From: Terrabacter sp. Root181
GTDB taxonomy: Bacteria; Actinomycetota; Actinomycetes; Actinomycetales; Dermatophilaceae
Assembly (NCBI RefSeq): GCF_001428505.1
Contig: NZ_LMHU01000010.1
Coordinates: 1-64,000, forward strand
Direction: 5' to 3'
Length of the DNA stretch: 64,000 nucleotides
A program made the translations under genes and the position numbers. This document shows positions 1 to 7,499 of this stretch, one piece after another (the first letter of the stretch is position 1; each line of letters opens with the position of its first letter). Below the pieces are notes generated by a model. The model did not search any database. It was not told where the DNA came from and saw only the letters and a list, made by a program, of their open reading frames with translations.

Positions 1-131
1 CGAAGGCCAGAAAAGTATGAGTGCTGACCCGCCAGCCGCTACCGGAACCGAGCCTCCCAGCAACACCAGGCACCCGGCTAGAACCCATGAGATGAGTGCG
101 CTCCGTGGGGTGCCCCTGCCAGCATGTGCTC

Positions 132-536
132 ATGCCCGACTGGGATGAGCTGCTTCAACGCGACAGCTACAAGCGGGCGCCAGGGGCCACTGACGACCAA
201 CTCGACGCCGCGGAGCAGGCCCTCGCCCTGATGTTCCCCGCGGAACTGCGTTCGCTCTACTTGGTGAGTGATGGGGTGGTCGATGCCGCCGGACAGTGGT
301 TCGTCATCTGGCCGCTCGACATGCTCATTGCAGAGAATCTTCGCCGGCGGAGCGACCAGATGCTGCCGCACGAGGCAATCGCCTTCGGGGACAACGGAGC
401 CGGAGACCCATTCGTCGTGTTTGAGGGACAACGAGCCGTGAGCTGCTGGTACCCGATCGAGGGCCGAACAACACAGCTAGCGGCTGGCCTCGACGTCTTC
501 TGGCGCGGATGGACCGACGGCACGATCGCTACCTAG
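132..536 (+). CDS. SMI1/KNR4 (SUKH)-like protein
   Basis: Encodes about 134 residues. The start at ATG 132 (MPDWDELLQ) is preferred to the GTG at 96 because the preceding 12 codons look non-coding. The run DDQLDAAEQALALMFPAELR, then a segment ending YLVSDGV, then late GDNGAGDPFVVF and a short C-terminal tail, is the pattern of SUKH/SMI1-KNR4 proteins, which often serve as immunity proteins for contact-dependent or polymorphic toxins. No toxin gene lies in the visible flank, so it may be an orphan. Family assignment is from remembered motif layout, not from a search. Confidence 0.6.
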   Translation: MPDWDELLQRDSYKRAPGATDDQLDAAEQALALMFPAELRSLYLVSDGVVDAAGQWFVIWPLDMLIAENLRRRSDQMLPHEAIAFGDNGAGDPFVVFEGQRAVSCWYPIEGRTTQLAAGLDVFWRGWTDGTIAT

Positions 537-750
537 CGCTGGGTCCCGTATCCGCTTGCGCACCGATGGCCGGCTGCTGAGCTGCCCGCGGAGGTAGTGG
601 TCAGGCGATCCTCGTTCCCCTCAAGAGCGGCATGACCGCACACCTACGCCAAGCGACGACGTAGTTCTTCGTGCTCGTCCTGGAGACGGAGATCGAGAAG
701 GTCGGCGCCCGCGGCGTGGACGTGCGACCCGGTGGGCGTGCTCCCGAGGA

Positions 751-1803
751 CTATGCGGGTGGGTGGACCAGCTCGTCGTGGTGGGCCGGGTAGGCGTGGA
801 CCACTGCGGTGGTGAGCCGCGGTGTCGCACGCACGAGGTCGGCCTCGGCGCGGTGCGCCAGATCGTGTGCTTGCCCCAGGGTGGTGGCGGCATCGACGTC
901 GAGCTCGGCCTCGGCGTGGATCTCGTGGCCGATCCAGCGCATCCGGACGCTGCGCACGGCGGTGACTCCCGGGATCCGGAAGAGGGCGGTCTCGGCTGCG
1001 TCGACGAGGGCGGGGTCGATGCCGTCCATGAGGCGTCGCAGGACGTCGCGGCCTGCGGTGCGCAGCACGAAGACGATCGCGACGGTGATGACGAGGCCGA
1101 CGAGGGGGTCGGCCCAGTCCCACCCGATGGCGACGCCGCCCGCACCGAGTAGCACCGCGAGGGAGGTGAAGCCGTCGGTATGCGCGTGGTGGCCGTCCGC
1201 GACGAGGGCGGCCGACCCGATGGCCCGGCCTTCGCGAATGCGGTAGACGGCGACCGTCTCGTTGCCGACGAAACCGACGAGTCCGGCGAGCGCCACCCAC
1301 CCGACGTTGTCCACGGGCGCTGGGTGCAGCAGCCGGTCGATGGCCTCCCACCCGGCGACCACGGCTGACAGGGCGATCATGGCGATGACGAAGAGTCCGG
1401 CTAGGTCTTCGGCGCGGCCGTAGCCGTAGGTGTAACGCCGGGTGGCTGCGCGTCGCCCGAGGGCGAAGGCGATCCAGAGCGGGACCGCGGTCAGGGCGTC
1501 GCTGAAGTTGTGGATGGTGTCGGCCAGCAGCGCTACCGACCCCGAGAATGAGACGACGGCGAGCTGCGCGAGAGCGGTGACTCCGAGGACGACGAGGCCG
1601 ATCTTGACCGCGCGGATGCCGCGGGCGCTCGACTCCAGGGCGGAGTCGATGGAGTCCGCCGCGTCGTGCGAGTGGGGCGTGACCGCGTGCCGGAGTCGAG
1701 CCCACCAGCCACTCGCGTGCTCGTGGCTCTGCTCGTGACCGTCGTGGTCGTGCGGGCGGTCGTGAGCATGGTCATGCCGGTGTTGATGCTGGGAGGCGCT
1801 CAT
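751..1803 (-). CDS. Cation diffusion facilitator, Zn/Co/Cd efflux
   Basis: This 350-residue protein starts at ATG 1803; codons further upstream in the same frame overlap arsR and are not protein-like. The N-terminus is very histidine-rich (HQHRHDHAHDRPHDHDGH), typical of a cytosolic metal-loading segment. Six transmembrane segments follow, with the paired metal-site motifs HNFSD (second helix) and HAHTD (fifth helix) of CDF antiporters, then a cytosolic C-terminal domain containing the usual VRMRWIGHEIHAEAELDVD stretch. It exports divalent metal, probably zinc, in exchange for protons. Its start overlaps the stop of the upstream ArsR gene by 4 nt, so the two are co-transcribed and translationally coupled. 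Confidence 0.92.
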   Translation of the reverse strand: MSASQHQHRHDHAHDRPHDHDGHEQSHEHASGWWARLRHAVTPHSHDAADSIDSALESSARGIRAVKIGLVVLGVTALAQLAVVSFSGSVALLADTIHNFSDALTAVPLWIAFALGRRAATRRYTYGYGRAEDLAGLFVIAMIALSAVVAGWEAIDRLLHPAPVDNVGWVALAGLVGFVGNETVAVYRIREGRAIGSAALVADGHHAHTDGFTSLAVLLGAGGVAIGWDWADPLVGLVITVAIVFVLRTAGRDVLRRLMDGIDPALVDAAETALFRIPGVTAVRSVRMRWIGHEIHAEAELDVDAATTLGQAHDLAHRAEADLVRATPRLTTAVVHAYPAHHDELVHPPA

Positions 1804-2186
1804 CGACTCCGCCCCCTTCCGGCGATCCGGGTGATGGTCGAGTCGGCGGACCGGTGGTGTGACGGGACGCCGTCGGAGGCGTGTTCGGCGTTGTGGATCG
1901 CGTCGCGGACCAGGCTCGCGACGTGGTCGTTCTCGACCCGGTAGAACACCTGGTTGCCGTCTCGACGAGTACGGACCATGCGCGCCATCCGCAGCTTGGC
2001 CAGGTGCTGTGAGACCGCTGGCGCGGGCTTGCCCACGACCTCCGCGAGCTCGTTCACCGAGCGCTCGACGTCGCGCAGCTCCCACAGGAGGCGGATACGA
2101 GTGCCGTCGGCGAGCATCCGGAAGATCTCGACGGCCAGCTCCACCTGTTCGTCAGGGAGCCGACCATGCTGCGTATCTGCATCCAT
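1800..2186 (-). CDS. ArsR/SmtB-family metal-responsive repressor
   Basis: A 128-residue winged-helix protein: IFRMLADGTRIRLLWEL (helix 1 of the fold), VNELAEVVGKPAPAVSQHLA (recognition helix region), then the wing RTRRDGNQVFYRVE. The C-terminal part has DAIHNAEHASDGVPSHH, a His/Asp-rich helix like the alpha-5 zinc site of SmtB/CzrA proteins. It probably represses itself and the CDF exporter until Zn (or Co/Cd) binds. The cysteine motif of arsenic sensors (ELCVCDL) is absent; instead ELRDVERS is found, which argues for an alpha-5 type sensor. The transcript is probably leaderless (see the operator entry). Confidence 0.92.
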   Translation of the reverse strand: MDADTQHGRLPDEQVELAVEIFRMLADGTRIRLLWELRDVERSVNELAEVVGKPAPAVSQHLAKLRMARMVRTRRDGNQVFYRVENDHVASLVRDAIHNAEHASDGVPSHHRSADSTITRIAGRGRSR

Positions 2187-2198
2187 ACGCAGATTCTA
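2169..2198 (-). promoter_or_regulatory. arsR-CDF promoter with nested operators on the start codon
   Basis: Two overlapping perfect inverted repeats lie here: CTGCGTAT (2169-2176) with ATACGCAG (2185-2192), and ATCTGC (2175-2180) with GCAGAT (2189-2194), both with 8-nt spacers. On the minus strand a -10 hexamer TAGAAT (2198-2193) is followed after 6 nt by ATG 2186, which fits a leaderless start. A repressor on these repeats would cover the transcription start and initiation codon. Confidence 0.7.
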
Positions 2199-2431
2199 AC
2201 CCTGCTGCGTTCCCGCGCTTCGACCGCGCCCGCTCTACGAGTTGGGTGCAAGGACGCGGTCGGTGACGGGGAGCGTGCGCAGTGCCGCGACGACGACGTC
2301 GTGGGGTAGTGCGCACCGACCGCGGGCCGGGGCCGACGTTGCAGGCACACCAGGGTCGGGCCCGCACTCGGGGCGTCCCGCCCTCACGCGCGGCATGAGC
2401 GTCCGTCCGTGGCGGGGATAGAGTTTCGACG

Positions 2432-2793
2432 GTGACCGACAGCTACGACGACGGCACGATCGTGTGCGGCCCTGACCGGCTGGAGGTCCACTCGTACGCT
2501 TCCCGTTCGCTACCAAGAGCGTCCCGTACTCGCAGATCCAGGGCCTCCAGCGCATCGAGGTCAGGGGAGTGTTGTCTGGCAAGTGGCGCCTCTGGGGGAC
2601 GGGCAATCCGCGGTACTGGGCCAACCTGGACACGAGGCGACCGAGGAAGAAGGCCGTCTTCGTCGTTGACCTCGGGCGTCGGGTCAGTCCCGTCGTCACC
2701 CCGGACATGCCTGATGCGTTCGAGTCCGCGCTGCGAGCCCGAGCGAAGCTCGAAGCGGGGAATGCCCGTCAGCTGAACGGCCCCTTCATCTGA
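2432..2793 (+). pseudogene. Frameshifted small gene, PH-like hypothetical
   Basis: Translation from GTG 2432 reads MTDSYDDGTIVCGPDRLEVH and then, after the TAC at 2495-2497, loses sense. From 2500 the next frame reads FPFATKSVPYSQIQGLQRIE and continues through KWRLWGTGNPRYWANLD to DMPDAFESALRARAKLE and a stop at 2791-2793. The two halves join naturally if one nucleotide is missing near 2498-2499, giving one protein of about 120 residues. The second half resembles small actinobacterial proteins with a PH-like beta fold (PRYW.NLD.RRPRKK, VTPD.P.AFE.AL). A leaderless-type -10 TAGAGT (2419-2424) remains upstream. Either a true pseudogene or a one-base sequencing error. Confidence 0.6.
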
Positions 2794-2903
2794 GGGTCAC
2801 CATTCCGATGGCGCCGGCCACGCTGCCGGACACCGGTGTGACACCTGGCCCTGGGCGTCGGCGAGCCCGTGGAGGAGACTGGGGCCGGGAGGAGGTCTCC
2901 ACG

Positions 2904-3197
2904 ATGGATCCACGGATCGATGACGCCATCGCCCAGCGTGTCGGTGCGCGACGTGTGATCCCACGGTGGGAGTTCCGCCATCTGCGCGCTCCGGGGTACG
3001 TCCGCGTCGGAAGTGGGCTCGTCCTCACGACCTGCAGCCTCCTGACCCTCAGTCTCGGTGGAGACGACGCGAAGACCTACGAATGGGCAGTCGCCTTCCT
3101 GGTGCTGGCCGCGCTCACGTCGCCCAGGGGTGCTTGGGAACTGATGATCGCCCGCTCGGCGGCCGATCCGATCGCGCGCGTGTGCGAGGCGTCCTAG
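2904..3197 (+). CDS. Small membrane protein of unknown function
   Basis: I chose ATG 2904 (MDPRIDDAIAQRVGARR) because a GGGAGGAGG ribosome site lies about 8 nt upstream; the earlier ATG at 2808 would add a glycine/arginine-rich stretch without protein character. The 97-residue product has a basic cytosolic start, two hydrophobic helices (VRVGSGLVLTTCSLLTLSLG and EWAVAFLVLAALTSPRGAW) and a short tail. I do not recognise the family. It ends 10 nt before the next gene, whose promoter lies at this gene's stop codon. Confidence 0.6.
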   Translation: MDPRIDDAIAQRVGARRVIPRWEFRHLRAPGYVRVGSGLVLTTCSLLTLSLGGDDAKTYEWAVAFLVLAALTSPRGAWELMIARSAADPIARVCEAS

Positions 3198-3206
3198 CCT
3201 GTCTGC

Positions 3207-3929
3207 ATGCGGCGCTTTGACGACGAGGACCTGACCGGGGCGGAGTTCCGCGAGTGCGACCTGAGTGGGGCGCGGCTGGTCGGTGTTGTCATGCAGAACG
3301 TGGAGATCGACGGCCTGGTCACCAACCTCACGGTCAACGGGGTCGAGGTGATGCCGTACGTCGAGGCGGAGCTCGACCGGCGCCACCCGGTGCGGCTGCT
3401 CATCCGCTCCGACCAGCCGGGTGACCTGCGACAGGCGTGGCGACAGCTGGGGGATGACTGGGCCACGACCATCGAGCGAGTCCGGTCCATGCCCGAGGGC
3501 AGCGAGCATCAGGGTGTCGACGGTGAGTGGTCGATGGTCGAGACCCTGCGGCACCTCGTCTTCGTGCACGACTCCTGGTTCCGGCGCTGCGTGCTCGGGC
3601 TGACCGAGCCCTTCACGGCGATGGGACTGGCGTCTCCGTTCGTGCCGGATCAGGAGGAGCTGGGTCTCGACCAGTCGGCCCGGCCGGGTCTCGACGAGGT
3701 GCTCATCGTGCGCGACCGGCAGGCGTCGGAGATCGAGGCGTGGCTGGGCGAGGTCACACCCGAACAACTCGCAGAGCCCGCGCCGGTGCCGGACGATGAC
3801 AGATGGCCGCCGTATGCCAAGGGCCGGCGCGTGCAGCAGTGCCTCGTCACAGTGCTCAACGAGGAATGGGAACACCACGGGTTCTGCAGGCGCGACCTGG
3901 ACACGTTGTCGCGGCGGGGGATCGTGTAG
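3207..3929 (+). CDS. Pentapeptide-repeat plus DinB-fold protein
   Basis: A 240-residue protein. Residues 1-35 form a short pentapeptide-like segment (DEDLTGAEFRECDLSGARL), and the rest is a four-helix DinB-type domain with metal-site candidates in LRHLVFVHDSWF and NEEWEHHGFCRRDL. DinB-fold proteins in actinobacteria are frequently metal- and mycothiol-dependent transferases or isomerases, but no substrate can be read from this sequence. The promoter looks leaderless: TAGCCT at 3195-3200, six nucleotides before ATG 3207. Proteins with this two-part layout are common in actinomycetes. Confidence 0.8.
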   Translation: MRRFDDEDLTGAEFRECDLSGARLVGVVMQNVEIDGLVTNLTVNGVEVMPYVEAELDRRHPVRLLIRSDQPGDLRQAWRQLGDDWATTIERVRSMPEGSEHQGVDGEWSMVETLRHLVFVHDSWFRRCVLGLTEPFTAMGLASPFVPDQEELGLDQSARPGLDEVLIVRDRQASEIEAWLGEVTPEQLAEPAPVPDDDRWPPYAKGRRVQQCLVTVLNEEWEHHGFCRRDLDTLSRRGIV

Positions 3930-4193
3930 AACGACTCGAGACAACACCGCACGCTCATCGGCACGGCCGCCCGGAGGCCTGAGCGGTTGCCGGACTCTCC
4001 ACGTGCTGGGTCGTCCAGCTGGTTGGCAGGTCCACGTGGGTGCCGCTCCGAATCAGGGCCACGCCGTCGCGGCCTGAGCCGCACGTCGCAAGAGGGTGCT
4101 GGCGGCTCCGAAATCCTGGTAGCCGCCACGGCGCTCGAGCAGCTCGACGTGAAGCGCCCGGTCACGATGGAGCTGGCCGGCACCGACGCGCAG

Positions 4194-5009
4194 TCAGGGC
4201 TTGGGCGCCCCCGAGCGCTGGGGCTCGTCGGCCATCTCGGACCGGGTCAGCCGCAGGTCGTCGCCGATCGCGCCGGCGGTCGCGAGCAGGCGCCGGGCCA
4301 GCTCCTCGTCCGCGAACCGGTCGGAGGACGCGCTGGTCGTCGACACGTTGATGGCGGCGATGGCCTCGCCCCGGGGGTTGAAGACCGGCGCGGCCACCGA
4401 GCGCAGGCCGATCTCGAGCTCTTGGTCCACCACGGCCCAGCCGCGCTCGCGGGTGCGCCCGAGCTCATCGCGCAGGGCCGCCGGGTCGAAGAGGGTGTGG
4501 GGCGTGACCGGTTCGAGGCTCGCGCGCTCGAAGTACGCCTCGAGGGCGTCGGCGGACGCAAAGGCCAGCAGGACGCGGCCCATCGACGTGGCGTACGCGG
4601 GAAAGCGCGTGCCGACCCGTATCTCGACGGCCATGATCCGCCGGGTCTGCACGCGGGCGACGTAGACGATGTCGTCGCCGTCGAACACGGATGCCGACGT
4701 CGACTCGCCCAGGTCTGCGGTGAGGGCCTTGAGGTGTGGCTCGGCCACGACGGGCAGGCGCAGGGACAGGAAGGCGTGGCCGAGCGAGAGCACGCGTGGG
4801 GTCAGCGAGAAGAGCTGACCGTCGCTCCGGACGAAGCCGAGCGCCTCGAGCGAGAGGAGGAAGCGACGGGCGCTCGCCCTGGTCTGCCCGGTGCGCCTCG
4901 CGACGTCGCTCAGCGTCAGGTCGCGGAGCTCGGCGTCGAAGGCGCGGATGACGTCGAGCGTCTTGGCGACGGACCTGACCATCTCCCGGCTGCCGCTTGC
5001 CTCAGGCAT
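4194..5009 (-). CDS. pcaR: IclR-family regulator, PcaR/PobR type
   Basis: A 271-residue IclR protein: N-terminal winged helix (VRSVAKTLDVIRAFD, then LTLSDVARRTGQTRASARRF) and a C-terminal effector-binding GAF-like domain (YATSMGRVLLAF, ERGWAVVDQELEIGLRSVAAP, AAINVSTTS). These motifs match the PcaR/PobR/CatR branch that senses beta-ketoadipate or protocatechuate. A strong GGAGGAG site precedes ATG 5009. It sits just downstream of a thiolase and a pcaJ scrap, supporting pcaR. Because most of the pathway it should control is gone, its present role is uncertain. Confidence 0.8.
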   Translation of the reverse strand: MPEASGSREMVRSVAKTLDVIRAFDAELRDLTLSDVARRTGQTRASARRFLLSLEALGFVRSDGQLFSLTPRVLSLGHAFLSLRLPVVAEPHLKALTADLGESTSASVFDGDDIVYVARVQTRRIMAVEIRVGTRFPAYATSMGRVLLAFASADALEAYFERASLEPVTPHTLFDPAALRDELGRTRERGWAVVDQELEIGLRSVAAPVFNPRGEAIAAINVSTTSASSDRFADEELARRLLATAGAIGDDLRLTRSEMADEPQRSGAPKP

Positions 5010-5057
5010 GAGCTCCTCCCGGCGCTACTGTGTCACAAGGCGATCCATGGGTTTCGG

Positions 5058-5309
5058 TCAGGCGCGCCGCAGCGGCACCGACACCAGCGCCTGCAGCTCG
5101 TCGAACGTCATCCCGTGGGTCTCGCGCACGAGGACGCTGACGTCGGCGTCCGCTGCGGCGGCGTCGCGGTCGATGGGGAACACGGCCACGTCGGTGTAGA
5201 CGCTGCTGACGCACGCCACCCCGGTGAGTGGGTAGGTGCACGCGTCGACGAGCGTGCACTGCCCGTAGCGGGTGAGCAGGGTCATCATCACGACCGTGTC
5301 CTTGGCTCC
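5058..5309 (-). pseudogene. 3'-end fragment of 3-oxoadipate CoA-transferase subunit B ('pcaJ)
   Basis: Reading leftward, GAKDTVVMMTLLTRYGQCTL, then CTYPLTGVACVSSVYTDVAV and VRETHGMTFDELQALV are the C-terminal signature of CoA-transferase beta subunits (CTYPLTG..CV..VYTD.AVF). Only about the last 84 codons remain of a usual ~215; upstream the sequence passes in a different frame into the 3' end of the thiolase gene. It could be translated from ATG 5288 as 76 residues, overlapping the thiolase stop, but it lacks the active-site region. Most simply a deletion remnant. Confidence 0.75.
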
Positions 5310-6517
5310 GCGCTCGGGGCGCTGACGTTCTCGAGCACGACCGCGAGACCCTGGCCGACACCGATGCAGATGCACGCCACGCCCCACCGGCCGCCGCTGC
5401 GCTGCAGGTCGCGGGCGAGGGTGCCGAGGATGCGGCCGCCCGAGGCCCCGAGCGGGTGGCCGATGGCGATGGCGCCACCGTGCCGGTTGACGATCTCGGG
5501 GTCGATCGGCCAGGCGTCGAGACACGCGAGCGACTGAGCGGCGAACGCCTCGTTGAGCTCGACGGCGGAGACGTCGTCCCACGCGATGCCGGCCCGCGCG
5601 AGCGCGGCGTTCGCCGCCTCGACGGGGGCGTAGCCGAAGTACTGGGGCTCGAGCGCGGTCGCGCCGCGCCCTGCGATCCGGGCGACGGGGTCGAGACCGA
5701 TCTCGTCGCGGGCTGCCTCGCTGCCGAGCAGCACGGCCGACGCACCGTCGTTGAGCGGCGAGGCGTTGCCGGCCGTGACGGTGCCGCCCTCTTTGCGGAA
5801 GGACGTGCGCAGTCCGGCCAGCCGTTCCGTCGTGGTGTCGGGACGGATCGACTCGTCGCGGGTGAGGTCGACGCCGGGCACGGGGATGACGAGCTCGTCG
5901 TACCAGCCGTCGTTCCACGCCTGGTCGGCGAGGCGGTGCGACCGCTCCGCGAAGGCGTCCTGGCGGTCTCGGGTGACACCGTGCTTCTCGCGCAGCTGCT
6001 CGGTGGCTTCGCCGAGCGACACCGTCCACTCCGACGACATGGCCGGATTGACCAGCCGCCATCCGAGCGTCGTCGAGGCCAGCGCCAGATCGCCTGCGGG
6101 ATAAGGCTTCTCGGTCTTGGGCAGCACCCAGGGGGCACGACTCATCGACTCGGCCCCTCCGCTGATGACGATGTCGGCGTCGCCGGTCTCGATCGAGCGC
6201 GAGGCGAGCATGGCCGCGTCGAGGCTGGAGCCGCAGAGTCGGTTGACCGTGGTGCCGGGGACGCTCGTCGGCAGGCCGGCGAGCAGGGTGGCCATGCGTG
6301 CGACGTTGCGGTTCTCCTCGCCGGCCCCGTTGGCGTTGCCGAGCACGACCTCGTCGACCTGCTCGCCGAAGCCACCCTCGGCGAGGCCGGGCGCGCGGGT
6401 CACGATCTGCCGGACGACGTGGGCTGCCAGGTCGTCGGGGCGAGTGCCGGCGAGCAGTCCCCCGAAGCGGCCGAACGGGGTGCGGACGGCGTCGTAGACG
6501 TATGCGGCGGTGGTCAT
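5288..6517 (-). CDS. pcaF: Thiolase, probable 3-oxoadipyl-CoA thiolase
   Basis: A full-length thiolase of 409 residues. The nucleophilic cysteine lies in NRLCGSSLDAAMLA, and the other catalytic motifs are intact: VELNEAFAAQ, GGAIAIGHPLGASGGR and CIGVGQGLA. The segment GYAPVEAANAALARAG is also typical. It would cleave beta-ketoadipyl-CoA to succinyl-CoA and acetyl-CoA. ATG 6517 fits an AGGAG site better than GTG 6520. The last ~13 residues (after VVLENVSAPS) are probably read from former pcaJ sequence in another frame, so the native C-terminus may have been altered. Its pathway partners are missing here, so it may now serve general beta-oxidation. Confidence 0.88.
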   Translation of the reverse strand: MTTAAYVYDAVRTPFGRFGGLLAGTRPDDLAAHVVRQIVTRAPGLAEGGFGEQVDEVVLGNANGAGEENRNVARMATLLAGLPTSVPGTTVNRLCGSSLDAAMLASRSIETGDADIVISGGAESMSRAPWVLPKTEKPYPAGDLALASTTLGWRLVNPAMSSEWTVSLGEATEQLREKHGVTRDRQDAFAERSHRLADQAWNDGWYDELVIPVPGVDLTRDESIRPDTTTERLAGLRTSFRKEGGTVTAGNASPLNDGASAVLLGSEAARDEIGLDPVARIAGRGATALEPQYFGYAPVEAANAALARAGIAWDDVSAVELNEAFAAQSLACLDAWPIDPEIVNRHGGAIAIGHPLGASGGRILGTLARDLQRSGGRWGVACICIGVGQGLAVVLENVSAPSAEPRTRS

Positions 6518-6666
6518 CACCGGTCTCCTGCTTCCGGGCCGCGCGCGCGGCCGCTGTCGTGTGCGTCGTGGTGGTCGGTGTCAGTGTCGATGGTCGTCTC
6601 GCCCTCGGACTGCTCGAAGCGGGCGAGCTCCTGCTCCGCGACGGCGAAGGCGTGGTTGGCGGACCC
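6517..6666 (-). pseudogene. Probable 3'-end scrap of carboxymuconolactone decarboxylase (pcaC/pcaL)
   Basis: In the frame ending at TGA 6519-6517 the minus strand reads GSANHAFAVAEQELARFEQ followed by an acidic tail. AANxAFAVAxxxLA is the C-terminal helix of carboxymuconolactone decarboxylases. Only about 18 codons are recognisable and the frame is joined abruptly at ~6666 to unrelated sequence. The stop overlaps the start of the thiolase gene, as expected for a former operon. The similarity is short and remembered, hence the moderate confidence. Confidence 0.45.
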
Positions 6667-6781
6667 TCGCGATGCCGCGGACCTCGTCCTCGCCGTGGAC
6701 GTGCGCGATCTCGGCGCTGATCTCGGCCTGACTGTCCCGCGCCGGCGTGGCCTGTCGGCTCTCTACGACTGATTCGCTCAT
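6664..6781 (-). pseudogene. Probable 5'-end scrap of protocatechuate 3,4-dioxygenase beta subunit (pcaH)
   Basis: From ATG 6781, which has a good GGAGG site, the minus strand encodes MSESVVESRQ and then ARDSQAEISAEIAHVHGEDE. The motif QAEISAEIAxxHxxY is how actinobacterial PcaH proteins begin. After about 36 codons the similarity stops at the junction with the pcaC-like scrap. In the present state this is a short ORF of 66 codons with no catalytic residues (stop at 6581-6583 in its own frame). Confidence 0.45.
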
Positions 6782-6806
6782 CTCGACCTCCTCGACGAGG
6801 GCGCCG

Positions 6807-6854
6807 ATCCTAGCAATTCGTTCGCATTGTGCACCGCTGTGCGCTAAGCGCACA
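6807..6854 (-). promoter_or_regulatory. Promoter and palindromic operator of the pca remnant operon
   Basis: TGTGCGC (6838-6844) and GCGCACA (6848-6854) form a perfect inverted repeat around TAA, with another TGTGC at 6829-6833. On the minus strand a -10-like TAGGAT lies at 6812-6807, about 30 nt before ATG 6781. IclR-type regulators bind short repeated or palindromic boxes in such positions, so this is a candidate PcaR site. Confidence 0.45.
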
Positions 6855-6921
6855 CATGGCCGCATGAGATGGTCCGTGACCCCGCGTCGGGTGGGTGTTG
6901 CCCCGTGAGAGGGTCGCGTGC

Positions 6922-7458
6922 ATGACGGGTGGAGCGAGCCGCGGTCGCGAGGTCGGGCTCGAGACGAGTCGCCTGCTGCTGCGGCCCTGGCGGGTGTCTG
7001 AGGCCGTCGTCCAGCGTGACCTGTGGACCGAACGCGACTCACGCGTGCCCCCGCATCGCCGCATCGACGCGGACGGACACCCGACGGTCGCAGACCTCGA
7101 GGAGTCGATCCGCACCGACCAGCCGTCGTCGATCGGTCTGCTGGCGGTCGAGCGGAAGGACGTCGGTGACGTCATCGGCTACTGCGGCCTCGTCGAGAGC
7201 GGACGCGGAGCGGAGGGGGAGCCGGAGCTGGCGTTCGAGCTGCTCCGTCGGGTCTGGGGCCAAGGTTATGCGACCGAGGCCTCGAGCGCGGTCCTGGACT
7301 GGGCGAGATCGGCCGGCTACGAACGGGTCTGGGCCACGGTCTGGGACTGGAACGCCGCCTCGCGCCGGGTGCTCGCCAAGGTGGGCTTCACCGAGACGGA
7401 CCGCCAGGAGGTCGACCCGGCACGCGGGACCACCGTGTTCACCGTGCGGCGGCTCTGA
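6922..7458 (+). CDS. GNAT-family N-acetyltransferase
   Basis: A 178-residue GNAT protein of the RimJ-like group: N-terminal TSRLLLRPWRVSEA, a central IGYCGLVESGRGAEGEPEL, acetyl-CoA loop RRVWGQGYATEASSAVLDWA and the C-terminal WDWNAASRRVLAKVGFTETD. It transfers an acetyl group from acetyl-CoA to an amine; the substrate cannot be inferred. ATG 6922 (MTGGASRG) is preferred over the in-frame TTG/GTG region at 6895 because the conserved domain begins soon after it. Divergent from the pca remnant operon. Confidence 0.88.
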   Translation: MTGGASRGREVGLETSRLLLRPWRVSEAVVQRDLWTERDSRVPPHRRIDADGHPTVADLEESIRTDQPSSIGLLAVERKDVGDVIGYCGLVESGRGAEGEPELAFELLRRVWGQGYATEASSAVLDWARSAGYERVWATVWDWNAASRRVLAKVGFTETDRQEVDPARGTTVFTVRRL

Positions 7459-7499
7459 CCCCGGCCGATCGCGCACGATCGGTCCGAGCGCGAGCATCC

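Noticed and set aside
537-750. Protein-like string HVHAAGADLLDLRLQDEHEE on the minus strand downstream of the CDF gene
   Set aside because: It is in a frame that overlaps the CDF coding region and has no start or family I recognise; too short to call a remnant.
1861-1876. Fourth copy of the GACGGGACG scar word
   Set aside because: It lies within the conserved reading frame of arsR and lacks the flanking bases of the other copies; chance match.
3987-5537. Long open frame of 516 codons on the plus strand
   Set aside because: It is the antisense of the IclR and thiolase genes; composition (Arg/Gly/Pro-rich) is that of a high-GC shadow frame.
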